The notes beneath the pieces are model-generated. The model saw only the letters and a program-made list of their open reading frames with translations, was not told the DNA's origin and searched no databases. From the NCBI GenBank assembly GCA_021325175.1, contig JAJPHS010000036.1:1-64000 (forward strand): DNA of 64,000 nt, given 5' to 3'. Position numbers and translations under genes: made by a program. Position 1 is the first letter of the stretch, and every line of letters begins with the position of its first letter. Below are positions 1-7,270 of this stretch, one piece after another. The stretch comes from Terriglobia bacterium (GTDB lineage Bacteria > Acidobacteriota > Terriglobia > Bryobacterales > Bryobacteraceae).

Positions 1-885
1 AACGGCTTCAACTCCCGTGACGCGGCCGTTTTGCGTGAGGATGCGATCGACGGACCAGCCGGTTTCAATGATGCCCCCGCGATCCTTGATCATTTGCGCG
101 ACGCACTCCCAAAGCTGGCCGGGACCGAATTTGGGATAGAGGAATTTTTCGATCAGCGAGGTTTCCACGTTTTTCTGGCTCAGGTCTTTCTCGCCGCCGC
201 GCAGCTTTTTGAGGAAATGAAGAATGGCCTTGGTGATGGACAGACCCTTGACGCGCTGCGCTCCCCAGTCGGCACTGATCGCGTTACAGGGAACGCCCCA
301 CACCTTCTCGGTGTAGGATTTAAAAAACGTGAGATAAAGCTGCCGGCCGAAGCGATTGATGAAAAAATCCTCCAGCGTCTTTTCCGGCCGGATCTGGCGG
401 ATGGCGCTGCGGGCATAGCTGACGCCGATCTTCACGGTGCGCCACATTCCCAGGTTTCGCAGGGTTTGCGGGCTCAAGGCGATCGGATACTCGAAAAACT
501 TGCGCAGAAAATAGATCCGCGATTTGCGGTTGCGGATCAGCATGACGCGATCCTCGACGCGCGCGTCGGCGGAACGCTCGCCGCTCGAAGAGATGCTGCG
601 GCTTTGATTGTGATAAGTGATGAAGGTTGCCGCTTCCGAAGTGGCTTCGAGCGGCATCACCTCCAGCCACCAGTTCATGACGCGATCGGATTTGGAGAAG
701 AAGCGATGTCCTCCAATATCCATGCGGTTGCCTTTGTAATTGACGGTACGAGAAATGCCGCCCATCGCGGAACTCTGCTCGAGCACGATGGGGACGATGT
801 CGGTGCGGCGCAAAAGCTCGAGCGCGGCGGTCAGGCCGGCCGGACCCGCGCCGACAATGACGGCGTGCCTCAATTGTTCGGGCAT
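1..885 (-). CDS. FAD-dependent oxidoreductase, amine-oxidase / UDP-galactopyranose-mutase-like (partial, C-terminus off the window)
   Basis: The first 295 codons of this gene are visible; it runs off base 1. The ATG at 885 opens with a Rossmann dinucleotide-binding motif VGAGPAGL at residues 11-18, followed by a second conserved segment MGGISRTV and [10 protein letters not shown] near residues 40-65, which is the pattern of NAD(P)/FAD-dependent oxidoreductases related to protoporphyrinogen oxidase and UDP-galactopyranose mutase. Later residues ([26 protein letters not shown]) match the same family. Such proteins often sit in cell-surface glycan clusters, but no glycan gene is visible here, so the substrate is unknown. 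It lies downstream of a minus-strand operon with about 100 bases of gap, so it may have its own promoter. The family call is solid; the reaction is not. Confidence 0.85.
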   Translation of the reverse strand, partial: MPEQLRHAVIVGAGPAGLTAALELLRRTDIVPIVLEQSSAMGGISRTVNYKGNRMDIGGHRFFSKSDRVMNWWLEVMPLEATSEAATFITYHNQSRSISSSGERSADARVEDRVMLIRNRKSRIYFLRKFFEYPIALSPQTLRNLGMWRTVKIGVSYARSAIRQIRPEKTLEDFFINRFGRQLYLTFFKSYTEKVWGVPCNAISADWGAQRVKGLSITKAILHFLKKLRGGEKDLSQKNVETSLIEKFLYPKFGPGQLWECVAQMIKDRGGIIETGWSVDRILTQNGRVTGVEAV

Positions 886-987
886 GCAAATTTCACAAAG
901 ATTAGATCGTATGTTGCGTCGCTTAAGACATCGTAACGGCTTACGCCGCGTTGTGTCTAGCTGAAGCCGGTTGGCGCCGCCTTTCGA

Positions 988-1188
988 TCAATGTGCCGGG
1001 GATGGTTGCGAGGCTTGCATATCTTGCAGAACCGGGGATTTTCCGTCCCAACTGTGTTCCGGGTCGGGGTAAAACACCATCGCGATCGAGGTCGCGCCGG
1101 ACCGGTATAGCAGATGCACCAGCCATCCTCCCGGCACGGCGGCGCGGCACATTGTTTCGTAGTTGGATTCAATCCGCTCCCAAATCAT
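988..1188 (-). CDS. Small conserved-looking hypothetical protein (66 aa)
   Basis: This short frame encodes 66 residues beginning at ATG 1188. It contains a regular hydrophobic and aromatic pattern (PGGWLVHLLYR, SIAMVFYPDPEHSWD) more like a compact folded domain than a chance frame, and no competing frame in the stretch looks better. It sits 49 bases downstream of the DUF3106 gene on the same strand, at the tail of the thpR-plsY-gpsA-sigma operon. No function is recognised. Overlapping frames on both strands are poor in protein-like composition. The call that it is a gene is moderate; it could be tested by looking for the same small protein after DUF3106 in relatives. Confidence 0.55.
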   Translation of the reverse strand: MIWERIESNYETMCRAAVPGGWLVHLLYRSGATSIAMVFYPDPEHSWDGKSPVLQDMQASQPSPAH

Positions 1189-1236
1189 GCTTCGATGATG
1201 GACCGCGGCGGCCGACCGTTTCGTCGCTTCGCCAGC

Positions 1237-1749
1237 TTACGGATTTTCGGGCAAGCCCCTGGCGGCCTTTGGGAAAGTATCGCGGATCAGTTGCTGCTCC
1301 ACCGGCGAGAATGTCTTCATCTCGTCGCCGTTCAACCGCGCCGCGCGCAGACGCGGCGGAAGAGCGCGCAGATCCTGAATTTCCTGCTGCACCGCCTTGC
1401 GCCGCTCCGGCGGGAGGCTCTGAAGCGCTTGCAGGCGCGCGATGCGGCGCGCCCGCTGCTCCGGCGTGAGTTTGTCCAGATTGGCAAGCTGCGTCTCGAC
1501 GCGAGCGCGTCGCGCCGCGGGCAGTTTCGCCAGGGCCTTTTGGCGCTCTTCCGGCGACATCTGCTCAAAGCGCTCCAACTGCTCCACCGGATTTTGCTTT
1601 CCGGGATTTTGCTTTCCCGGATTCGCGTTGGGGTGATTCTGAACTCGCGGGGGCGGAGGCGCGCTCAAACGCTTTTGCGCCGCGAGCGGAGACACCGCCG
1701 CCCACACCAGCATTAACGCCGCTGCGGCGATCTCGAGGCGCATTCGCAT
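1237..1749 (-). CDS. Secreted DUF3106-domain protein
   Basis: The 170-residue product starts at ATG 1749 (a second ATG lies two codons in) with an N-terminal signal peptide ending near PLAAQ (about residue 25). A proline- and asparagine-rich linker follows, including a short internal duplication NPGKQNPGKQNP. The remainder is strongly helical and charged, with repeats of the type L..MSPEERQKAL..LP, DKLTPEQRARR and LPPERRKAVQQE, characteristic of DUF3106, a family of exported helical proteins common in Acidobacteria and proteobacteria. The gene follows the zinc-finger anti-sigma gene by 6 bases and so is probably cotranscribed with it, suggesting a periplasmic stress-sensing or chaperone-like role by analogy with CpxP/RseA-linked helical proteins. 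That role is inference only. Confidence 0.85.
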   Translation of the reverse strand: MRMRLEIAAAALMLVWAAVSPLAAQKRLSAPPPPRVQNHPNANPGKQNPGKQNPVEQLERFEQMSPEERQKALAKLPAARRARVETQLANLDKLTPEQRARRIARLQALQSLPPERRKAVQQEIQDLRALPPRLRAARLNGDEMKTFSPVEQQLIRDTFPKAARGLPENP

Positions 1750-1755
1750 AAAATT

Positions 1756-2229
1756 TTACATCGAATTGGCGGGCGCGAGAATATCCAGATCGTCCAGGGC
1801 CTTGGCGACCTGCTCGATATCCACCTGATCGGCATGTACCTGCGGGGTCCGGGCCGGATGCGGGGTGGTTTGGATCATCAGCCCGATCGCCAGCACCGCG
1901 CCGGCCGCGGCGAGCGAAGCAAGCGGTTTCCAGAACGGCGCCGGAACGGCCGGCTCAAAGATCCGCCGCGCCCATTTCTTCCAGGACGGCGCCGCCTGTT
2001 CCCGCGCGATTCGCGCATACAGGCGAGCGTCAAAGTCCGCCGATACCTGCGGCGCTTTCCAGCAATCCAGCGCTTCCCACAACTCCGTCTGCCTTTCGAC
2101 CAACGCCCGGCAATCCGTACAGCTTTCGAGATGGCGTTCGACCTCGGCTGCGTGCATCGGATCGAGCGCGCCGGCGCAGTATTCGATCAGAATTCGCGCG
2201 CCGTCTTGTGACTGCTTCATGCAACGCAT
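1756..2229 (-). CDS. Putative zinc-finger anti-sigma factor
   Basis: The cytoplasmic N-terminal half carries the anti-sigma zinc-finger signature H-x3-C-x2-C (RHLESCTDC), and one transmembrane helix (about residues 100-120, FWKPLASLAAAGAVLAIGL) is followed by a short C-terminal periplasmic tail. This is the layout of membrane anti-sigma factors that hold an ECF sigma factor. I place the start at ATG 2229, preceded by GAGGGGAG; an in-frame TTG at 2247 and an ATG at 2220 are alternatives. It lies immediately downstream of the sigma-factor gene and upstream of DUF3106. Regulated intramembrane proteolysis of this protein is possible, since S2P and rhomboid proteases are encoded in the same window, but no link is shown. 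Confidence 0.88.
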   Translation of the reverse strand: MRCMKQSQDGARILIEYCAGALDPMHAAEVERHLESCTDCRALVERQTELWEALDCWKAPQVSADFDARLYARIAREQAAPSWKKWARRIFEPAVPAPFWKPLASLAAAGAVLAIGLMIQTTPHPARTPQVHADQVDIEQVAKALDDLDILAPANSM

Positions 2230-2247
2230 CGTTCTCCCCTCAAACAA

Positions 2248-2892
2248 CTAAGCCATGTGCGCCAGCCGCGACCGGAGCGTTTCATAGGCCCGGAACAGCA
2301 GTGATTTCACCGCCGATTCCGAGCATCGCAGCGCCTTGGCGATCTGTGCGTAGTCGAGTTCCTCGTATTTGTGCATCATCACCGCCGCGCGCTGTTTTTC
2401 CGGCAGGGTTTCGATGGCCCGCCGGACTTCGTTCAGCTTTACGGCGTATAACAATTCCTGCTCTACCGTCGGCTGCCGGTCCGGCACCTGTCTTTCGGCT
2501 CCGTCCAGCAGCTCCTCATTCAAACTTTCCTGGCTTTTTTCCTTCTTACCGTCGCGAATCCAGTTGAGCGCCAGATGAGTGGCGATGCGAAACAGCCAGG
2601 TGGTGAATTTCGCGGTCGGCTCATAGGTGGCGCGGCTTCGATAAACACGCAGGAAAACTTCCTGCGCCAGCTCTTCCGATACCGCCTGATTCTGAACCAT
2701 CCGGTACAAAAAATGTACGACCGGGGCGCGATGCCGTTCCAACAATAACGCGAAACTGGTTTCATCGCCCTCGCGGACGCGCAGCATCAGCTCGGCGTCG
2801 CGTTCCAGGGCGGCAACTGCCTCCATACCCTTCTTAACCCTAGGACTGGTGGAAGGTTGCGCCTCGCCGGCGCCAATGCGCGGCTTACTCAC
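2248..2892 (-). CDS. ECF-type RNA polymerase sigma factor
   Basis: A 214-residue sigma-70 family protein. Region 2 is seen at about residues 45-112 (FALLLERHRAPVVHFLYRMV, SEELAQEVFLRVYR, TWLFRIATHLALN) and the region 4 helix-turn-helix at about 158-208 (LPEKQRAAVMMHKYEELDY, IAKALRCSESAVKSLLF). No region 3 is present, which defines an ECF factor. The start is GTG 2892, overlapping the end of gpsA by 8 bases (GTGAGTAA), so it appears translationally coupled to gpsA; a downstream ATG (MEAV) is possible. The adjacent zinc-finger anti-sigma gene makes the pair a sigma/anti-sigma module. Placement inside a phospholipid-synthesis operon is unusual and suggests envelope homeostasis. Confidence 0.93.
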   Translation of the reverse strand: MSKPRIGAGEAQPSTSPRVKKGMEAVAALERDAELMLRVREGDETSFALLLERHRAPVVHFLYRMVQNQAVSEELAQEVFLRVYRSRATYEPTAKFTTWLFRIATHLALNWIRDGKKEKSQESLNEELLDGAERQVPDRQPTVEQELLYAVKLNEVRRAIETLPEKQRAAVMMHKYEELDYAQIAKALRCSESAVKSLLFRAYETLRSRLAHMA

Positions 2893-3871
2893 TCTTGAGC
2901 GACCGCTCCATCAGATCGCGGAGCGCCTCCCGCGGACTCTTCCCGCAATGCAAAACCGCGTGCATTTGATGAATAATCGGCAGATCCACGGCGAATTTAA
3001 TACCCAGCGCCACGGCGGCCGAACAGGTCTCCACTCCTTCGGCCACCATGGCCATTGATCCCACGATCTCCTGAAGGCTCCGCCCCTTGGCTAACTCAAT
3101 GCCTACCCGGCGGTTACGGCTTAATTCTCCGCTGCACGTCAGGACCAGATCGCCTAGTCCGGCCAGGCCCGCCAGCGTCCGCGCCTCGCCGCCCATGGCC
3201 ACCGCCAGACGCGTAATCTCCGCCAGACCGCGCGTGATCAGCGCCGCTAAAGTATTGTTCCCTAAGCCCAAACCGTGGCAAACTCCGGCCCCGATCGCGA
3301 TCACGTTCTTTAACGCTGCTCCGATCTCCACGCCAATCATATCCGAGTTCGCGTACAAGCGGAAGGAGGGTCCTGAAAACGCTCTCTGTACTGTCGTGGC
3401 CACCGTTTCCTCCCCGGATGCGATCACGATGGCGGCCGGCTCGCCGCGGGCGATTTCACGGGCGAACGTCGGTCCGGATAAAACCGCGATTTTCGCGCGA
3501 AAAGGCAAAACCTGCGCCATAACCTCGGAAACCCGCAACAACGTGTTCTGTTCCAGCCCTTTGGTCGCGCTGACGAAAATCATCGACGGGTTGAAATATG
3601 GCGCGGCCGCCGAATAGACGGCGCGCGCGTGGCGCGACGGCGTGACCCCCAGCACGATTCCGGCGCCGGCGGCGTCGCCGAGATCCGCCGTAACCTGGAC
3701 ATTTTCCGGCAGCCGGAAACCGGGAAGAAAAACGTCGTTCTCACGCGATCTATGCAGCCTTTCGGCCAGGTCTTTCTCGAACACCCACAGACGGATCTCG
3801 TCGAAGCGCGGCGCGAGCGCGATGGCCAGCGCCGTGCCCCAGCTTCCGCCTCCCAAAATCGCCAGCTTCAT
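2885..3871 (-). CDS. gpsA: Glycerol-3-phosphate dehydrogenase [NAD(P)+]
   Basis: GpsA reduces dihydroxyacetone phosphate to sn-glycerol 3-phosphate, the backbone precursor of membrane phospholipids, in the cytoplasm. The 328-residue product has the usual family length. The N-terminal Rossmann motif GGGSWGTALA is at residues 7-16; the segment SGPTFAREIARGEPAA and the catalytic-lysine region GAALKNVIAIGAGVCHGLGLGNN (conserved Lys in ALKN) and GLAGLGDLVLTC are all present. The ATG at 3871 overlaps the end of plsY by 4 bases, so the two consecutive steps of phospholipid precursor synthesis are coupled. The 3' end overlaps the sigma-factor gene by 8 bases. Confidence 0.97.
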   Translation of the reverse strand: MKLAILGGGSWGTALAIALAPRFDEIRLWVFEKDLAERLHRSRENDVFLPGFRLPENVQVTADLGDAAGAGIVLGVTPSRHARAVYSAAAPYFNPSMIFVSATKGLEQNTLLRVSEVMAQVLPFRAKIAVLSGPTFAREIARGEPAAIVIASGEETVATTVQRAFSGPSFRLYANSDMIGVEIGAALKNVIAIGAGVCHGLGLGNNTLAALITRGLAEITRLAVAMGGEARTLAGLAGLGDLVLTCSGELSRNRRVGIELAKGRSLQEIVGSMAMVAEGVETCSAAVALGIKFAVDLPIIHQMHAVLHCGKSPREALRDLMERSLKSE

Positions 3872-4467
3872 TTTCGGGTCCAGGCGAAGACGTTCTCCTT
3901 GCCCGCGCGGATGCGCTGAATATTGGAGCGATGGCGATACACGATAAATGCTCCGGCGGCCAGCGCGGCCAGAAACACGGGAAGTGGCGGATGATCAATC
4001 AGCCAAACGCCCAGGGGGAACAGGGCCGCGCCGGTGATCGATCCGGCGGAAATGTGCCGCGTCGCCGCCACCACCGCGAGGAACACCACCAGCACTGCCG
4101 CGAGCGGCAGCGGGGCGAGGTACAAGAATGCTCCGATAAAGCTGGCGACGGCTTTCCCGCCCTTGAATCCGAGAAAGACCGGATAGGCGTGACCCGCCAT
4201 CACGGCAACCGCAGCGAGCGCGGTCCAGGCCGGATCATCGCCGGTCAGTTTCGCCGCGATCCAGACCGAGACATAACCTTTGGCGATATCCAGCAGCAGG
4301 GTGAGCACCGCGATGCCGCGTCCGGTGGTGCGCAGTACATTCGTCGCCCCGATATTGCCGCTGCCCTCCTTGCGCACGTCGCGTCCGGTGGCGAGCCGCA
4401 CCAGCAAAAAACCGAAGGGGATGCCTCCGATCAGATAGGCGATCACGGCTGCTGCGAATCCGTTCAT
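3868..4467 (-). CDS. plsY: Glycerol-3-phosphate acyltransferase (acyl-phosphate dependent)
   Basis: PlsY is an integral membrane enzyme that transfers the acyl group from acyl-phosphate to glycerol 3-phosphate, the first acylation step of phospholipid synthesis. The 199-residue product has the characteristic motif GSGNIGATNVLR (motif 1), VFLGFKGGKAVAS (motif 2) and several hydrophobic helices, as expected for the five-helix PlsY fold. The gene overlaps thpR by 4 bases upstream (ATGA) and gpsA by 4 bases downstream. With gpsA immediately next it makes a substrate-enzyme pair. Family assignment is secure. Confidence 0.96.
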   Translation of the reverse strand: MNGFAAAVIAYLIGGIPFGFLLVRLATGRDVRKEGSGNIGATNVLRTTGRGIAVLTLLLDIAKGYVSVWIAAKLTGDDPAWTALAAVAVMAGHAYPVFLGFKGGKAVASFIGAFLYLAPLPLAAVLVVFLAVVAATRHISAGSITGAALFPLGVWLIDHPPLPVFLAALAAGAFIVYRHRSNIQRIRAGKENVFAWTRK

Positions 4468-5000
4468 GTGAGTTGAAATTCGGCGAGCTTCGTGTATCGC
4501 CCGGCTCGCGATAAAAAGAGATAAAACGCGCTGGGGCGAATTACGCCGAACTGGATCTCCCGCAGCGCATCGATTTCGCGCCGCAGCGCGTCGAGCGGAA
4601 CGTCTTCCCGGATTCGCGCCAGCGTCAGGTGCGGAGAATACCCGCGCTGCTCCCGCGCAACGCCGAGTTTGAAGAGGGCCTCCTCGGTTGAATGCGCCAG
4701 AGATTCAAGCGGCGCGCCGCCGTAAACGCCCGCCCAGAACACGCGGGGGTGGCGCTCATTGGGGAACCACCCGAGGCGGCTGATTTCGATGTCGAATGCG
4801 CCCGGCGATCCGACGCTCGCAAGCGTTCTTTTGATTTCTTCCAGCCGATCGTCGGGCCATTCGCCGATAAACTTCGTCGTGATGTGCATGCGATCGGGCG
4901 TGGTCCAGCTCAGCCTGGCAAGCGGCCGGAGACGATGGAGCAGATCGGCCAGCTTGGTCCTTACCGCCGGGTCGATGTCAATCGCGGTGAACAGGCGCAT
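4464..5000 (-). CDS. thpR: RNA 2',3'-cyclic phosphodiesterase (2'-5' RNA ligase family)
   Basis: This protein belongs to the 2H phosphoesterase family, defined by two His-x-Thr motifs. Both are visible: HITTKFIGE near residue 43 and HLTLARI near residue 127 (numbered from the ATG at 5000). I choose that ATG (MRLFTAIDID) because the family begins with this strand; the frame is open a further 15 codons upstream to a less plausible start. The family opens cyclic phosphates on RNA or tRNA-derived ends, but the physiological substrate is often unknown. It is the first gene of the minus-strand operon ending in plsY-gpsA-sigma; the divergent gene at 5076 leaves about 75 bases for two promoters. Confidence 0.93.
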   Translation of the reverse strand: MRLFTAIDIDPAVRTKLADLLHRLRPLARLSWTTPDRMHITTKFIGEWPDDRLEEIKRTLASVGSPGAFDIEISRLGWFPNERHPRVFWAGVYGGAPLESLAHSTEEALFKLGVAREQRGYSPHLTLARIREDVPLDALRREIDALREIQFGVIRPSAFYLFLSRAGRYTKLAEFQLT

Positions 5001-5075
5001 GTTGAATGTGAGAGCGGCGCGCGGCTTTTGCGGCCTGCCCCACAAAGCCTACTTCCGTTATACTAGCTCACGATT

Positions 5076-5825
5076 ATGCGAAAATTTGCCGTTTGTCTTT
5101 TGATTGTGGCGCCGCTTTGCGCCGCCGATTTCTGGCAGGCGAAGCCATACACGGAATGGAGCGAGAAAAACGTCAAAAAGATGCTCGACGATTCGCCCTG
5201 GGCCAGGCCGGTGAATATTGCGGGCGATCTGGTTCCCCCGCGGACCGGTGGGGGGAAGCGCGGGCTGGGCGCGCGCGGCAGCATGACGGAAATCGGCAAC
5301 CCCAATGAGGTGACTCCCGATCCGATGGGTGACGCACCGCGCAGCGGCGTGGGGCGCTCGGCGCAGAACGCCGATCCGGATCGCGGCACGGCGCCGATGC
5401 TGACCTTCACCGTTCGATGGGAAAGCGCGCTGCCGGTGAAACAGGCGCGCGTGCGCGCCAGATACGGATCGGAGGCGGGGACGTCGCCGGAAGCCCGGCG
5501 CATTCTCGAAACGGAGGAGAAAAATTACCTGATCACCGTTTCCGGGCTGCCGGCCAACACACTGCGCGGCGACGCGCAAGAGATCAAAACGCAGGCGATT
5601 GCCGACGCGGCGTTAACGGTGAAGGGGCAGGATCCGATCAAGCCCATCGACTTTATGCTGCGCCGGGTAAATGGAGACACCATCGCGGTGTTTGCGTTTC
5701 CGCGAACCATCCCGCTGACGCTCGACGATAAGGAAGTCGAGTTCCGCGCGAAGTTCGCCTCGATTCCGGTGAAGCTCAGGTTCGCGCTGAAGAATATGAT
5801 CTTCGCCGGCAAGCTGGAGCTGTAA
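5076..5825 (+). CDS. Secreted hypothetical protein of an acidobacterial type
   Basis: The 249-residue product starts with a clear signal peptide (MRKFAVCLLIVAPLCAA). The mature part opens with FWQAKPYTEWSEKNVKKMLDDSPWA, a pattern I recognise from a family of exported proteins of unknown function common in Acidobacteria, in which the conserved tryptophans and the KKML.DSPWA segment recur. The centre is rich in glycine and proline (residues about 55-100), and the C-terminal part looks like a beta-rich domain with FMLRRVNGDTIAVFAFPRTIPL. It is divergently transcribed from thpR. No enzymatic motif is seen. Function unknown. Confidence 0.85.
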   Translation: MRKFAVCLLIVAPLCAADFWQAKPYTEWSEKNVKKMLDDSPWARPVNIAGDLVPPRTGGGKRGLGARGSMTEIGNPNEVTPDPMGDAPRSGVGRSAQNADPDRGTAPMLTFTVRWESALPVKQARVRARYGSEAGTSPEARRILETEEKNYLITVSGLPANTLRGDAQEIKTQAIADAALTVKGQDPIKPIDFMLRRVNGDTIAVFAFPRTIPLTLDDKEVEFRAKFASIPVKLRFALKNMIFAGKLEL

Positions 5826-5831
5826 GAACGG

Positions 5832-6422
5832 TTGAAGCCGCTGCCGCGATCCTTCTACGCGCGACCCACGGTGGAGGTCGCGCGGGATCTTCCGGGAAAA
5901 ATCATTGCGCACGGAAGATGTTCCGGCCGCATCGTCGAGACGGAGGCTTATCTCGGCATCGGCGATCTGGCCGCGCACTCCGCGCACGGTCCCACCCACC
6001 GCAATCGCGTGATTTTCGGACCACCCGGCCACGCCTACGTCTATTTCATCTATGGGATGTATGAATGCCTGAACCTGATCGCCGAGCCGGCCGGAGTTGC
6101 CGGATGCGTGCTGATCCGCGCGCTGGAGCCGCTCGAAGGCATCGCGCAAATGCGCCGCCGCAGACCAACGGCGCGCCGCGATGAGGATCTGGCGAATGGT
6201 CCGGGCAAGCTGACGCGAGCGCTGGGGATCGGGCTGAAGCACAACGGCGCCGACGTCACTTGCGGGCCGATTCAAGTTTTCGCCGAAGAGAACCAGCCTG
6301 TGTTCGAGATCGGCGTGTCGCCGCGGATCGGAATCACCAAATCAGCCGATCTTCCGCTGCGCTTCTTCATCAAGGGAAGCCGCTTTGTAAGCCGCGGCGG
6401 CGGTTCCTCGCGCCAGCGGTGA
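5832..6422 (+). CDS. mpg: DNA-3-methyladenine glycosylase (AAG/MPG family)
   Basis: This enzyme removes alkylated purines such as 3-methyladenine and hypoxanthine from DNA, starting base-excision repair. The 196-residue product carries the family landmarks: DLPGKIIAHG, the catalytic glutamate region RIVETEAYLG, DLAAHSAHGPTHRN, the substrate-pocket segment HAYVYFIYGMYECLN and NGPGKLTRALGI. It starts at TTG 5832, just 6 bases after the stop codon of the previous gene, so the pair may be cotranscribed although they share no obvious function. Length and motif order are complete. A rarer point is the TTG start; no ATG in frame would keep the N-terminal motif. Confidence 0.95.
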   Translation: MKPLPRSFYARPTVEVARDLPGKIIAHGRCSGRIVETEAYLGIGDLAAHSAHGPTHRNRVIFGPPGHAYVYFIYGMYECLNLIAEPAGVAGCVLIRALEPLEGIAQMRRRRPTARRDEDLANGPGKLTRALGIGLKHNGADVTCGPIQVFAEENQPVFEIGVSPRIGITKSADLPLRFFIKGSRFVSRGGGSSRQR

Positions 6423-6450
6423 ACCTCGATCGACCCGTTACAATCAATTA

Positions 6451-7269
6451 GTGGAAAAACGCCGCATGTGCCCGCAGTGCCGGGCATTCATCTCCGCCGA
6501 CGATCGCGTCTGCCCTTATTGCAACAGCGAAGTGAATCCCCGGCCCGTTTACCGGCGGTCGACGGCCGACGATTTGGGCGGGCTAATCCCACACGCGCGA
6601 TTTCTCACCATCGTGCTGGTTTTGATCAACACCGGCTTATACATCGCGACCGTGCTGGCCAGCATGCGCGCGGGCGGCGGCGCGGTGGATGTGGATAGCC
6701 AGGTTCTGGTGAATTTCGGCGCCAAGTATGCTCCCGAGATCGCGCAGGGGCAGTGGTGGAGGCTGATTACAGCGGGCTTTCTCCACGGCGGAATTTTGCA
6801 CATTCTGATGAATATGTGGGTGCTGTTCGACCTGGGCGCGCAAGTGGAGGATTCTTTTGGCGGCGCGCGATATCTGCTGATTTATCTGATTTCGAACATC
6901 ACCGGCTTCGTTACGAGCCTTTTTCTTCTGCCCGGCCTGTCGATCGGCGCTTCGGCCGCGATTTTCGGATTGATCGGCGCGATGATCGCCATGGGCGTGC
7001 GCGAGCGCGGATCGCGCGGCTCTGCCATTCGCGGTTTTTATATGCGCTGGGCGATTTACGGATTGGCGCTTAGCCTGATTCCGGGCACGGACTGGGCGGC
7101 GCACGTCGGCGGAATCGCGGGCGGATTTATCGTTGGCCTGATCGTCGGCACGCCCGGATTCTCTGCGGCGATCGAGCGCTTCTGGCAGATCGCCGCGGGA
7201 GTGGTTGTCGCGATCACCGGGCTTGCGTTCTTTGACATGGCCGTGAATTTACTGCAAGTCTCGAAGTAG
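6451..7269 (+). CDS. Rhomboid-family intramembrane serine protease with N-terminal zinc ribbon
   Basis: The 272-residue protein begins at GTG 6451 with a short zinc ribbon (C7-x2-C10 ... C21-x2-C24), followed by a membrane domain with about six helices. Rhomboid landmarks are the HGGILHILMNMWVLFDLG segment (HxxxN-type motif), the active-site serine in LSIGASAAIFGLIGAM and the catalytic histidine in AAHVGGIAGG. The serine motif reads GASA rather than the common GASG; the nucleophile itself is retained. Rhomboids cleave transmembrane substrates within the membrane. The ribbon probably faces the cytoplasm and could recruit substrate or ligand. It follows mpg by 28 bases. Confidence 0.92.
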   Translation: MEKRRMCPQCRAFISADDRVCPYCNSEVNPRPVYRRSTADDLGGLIPHARFLTIVLVLINTGLYIATVLASMRAGGGAVDVDSQVLVNFGAKYAPEIAQGQWWRLITAGFLHGGILHILMNMWVLFDLGAQVEDSFGGARYLLIYLISNITGFVTSLFLLPGLSIGASAAIFGLIGAMIAMGVRERGSRGSAIRGFYMRWAIYGLALSLIPGTDWAAHVGGIAGGFIVGLIVGTPGFSAAIERFWQIAAGVVVAITGLAFFDMAVNLLQVSK

Positions 7270-7270
7270 G

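Noticed and set aside
31-936. A 301-codon plus-strand open frame at the window start
   Set aside because: Antisense to the FAD oxidoreductase whose Rossmann and family motifs are clear on the minus strand.
1605-1635. Tandem 16-base repeat in the DUF3106 gene
   Set aside because: It encodes the duplicated NPGKQ linker and is a simple local slippage, not a mobile or regulatory repeat.
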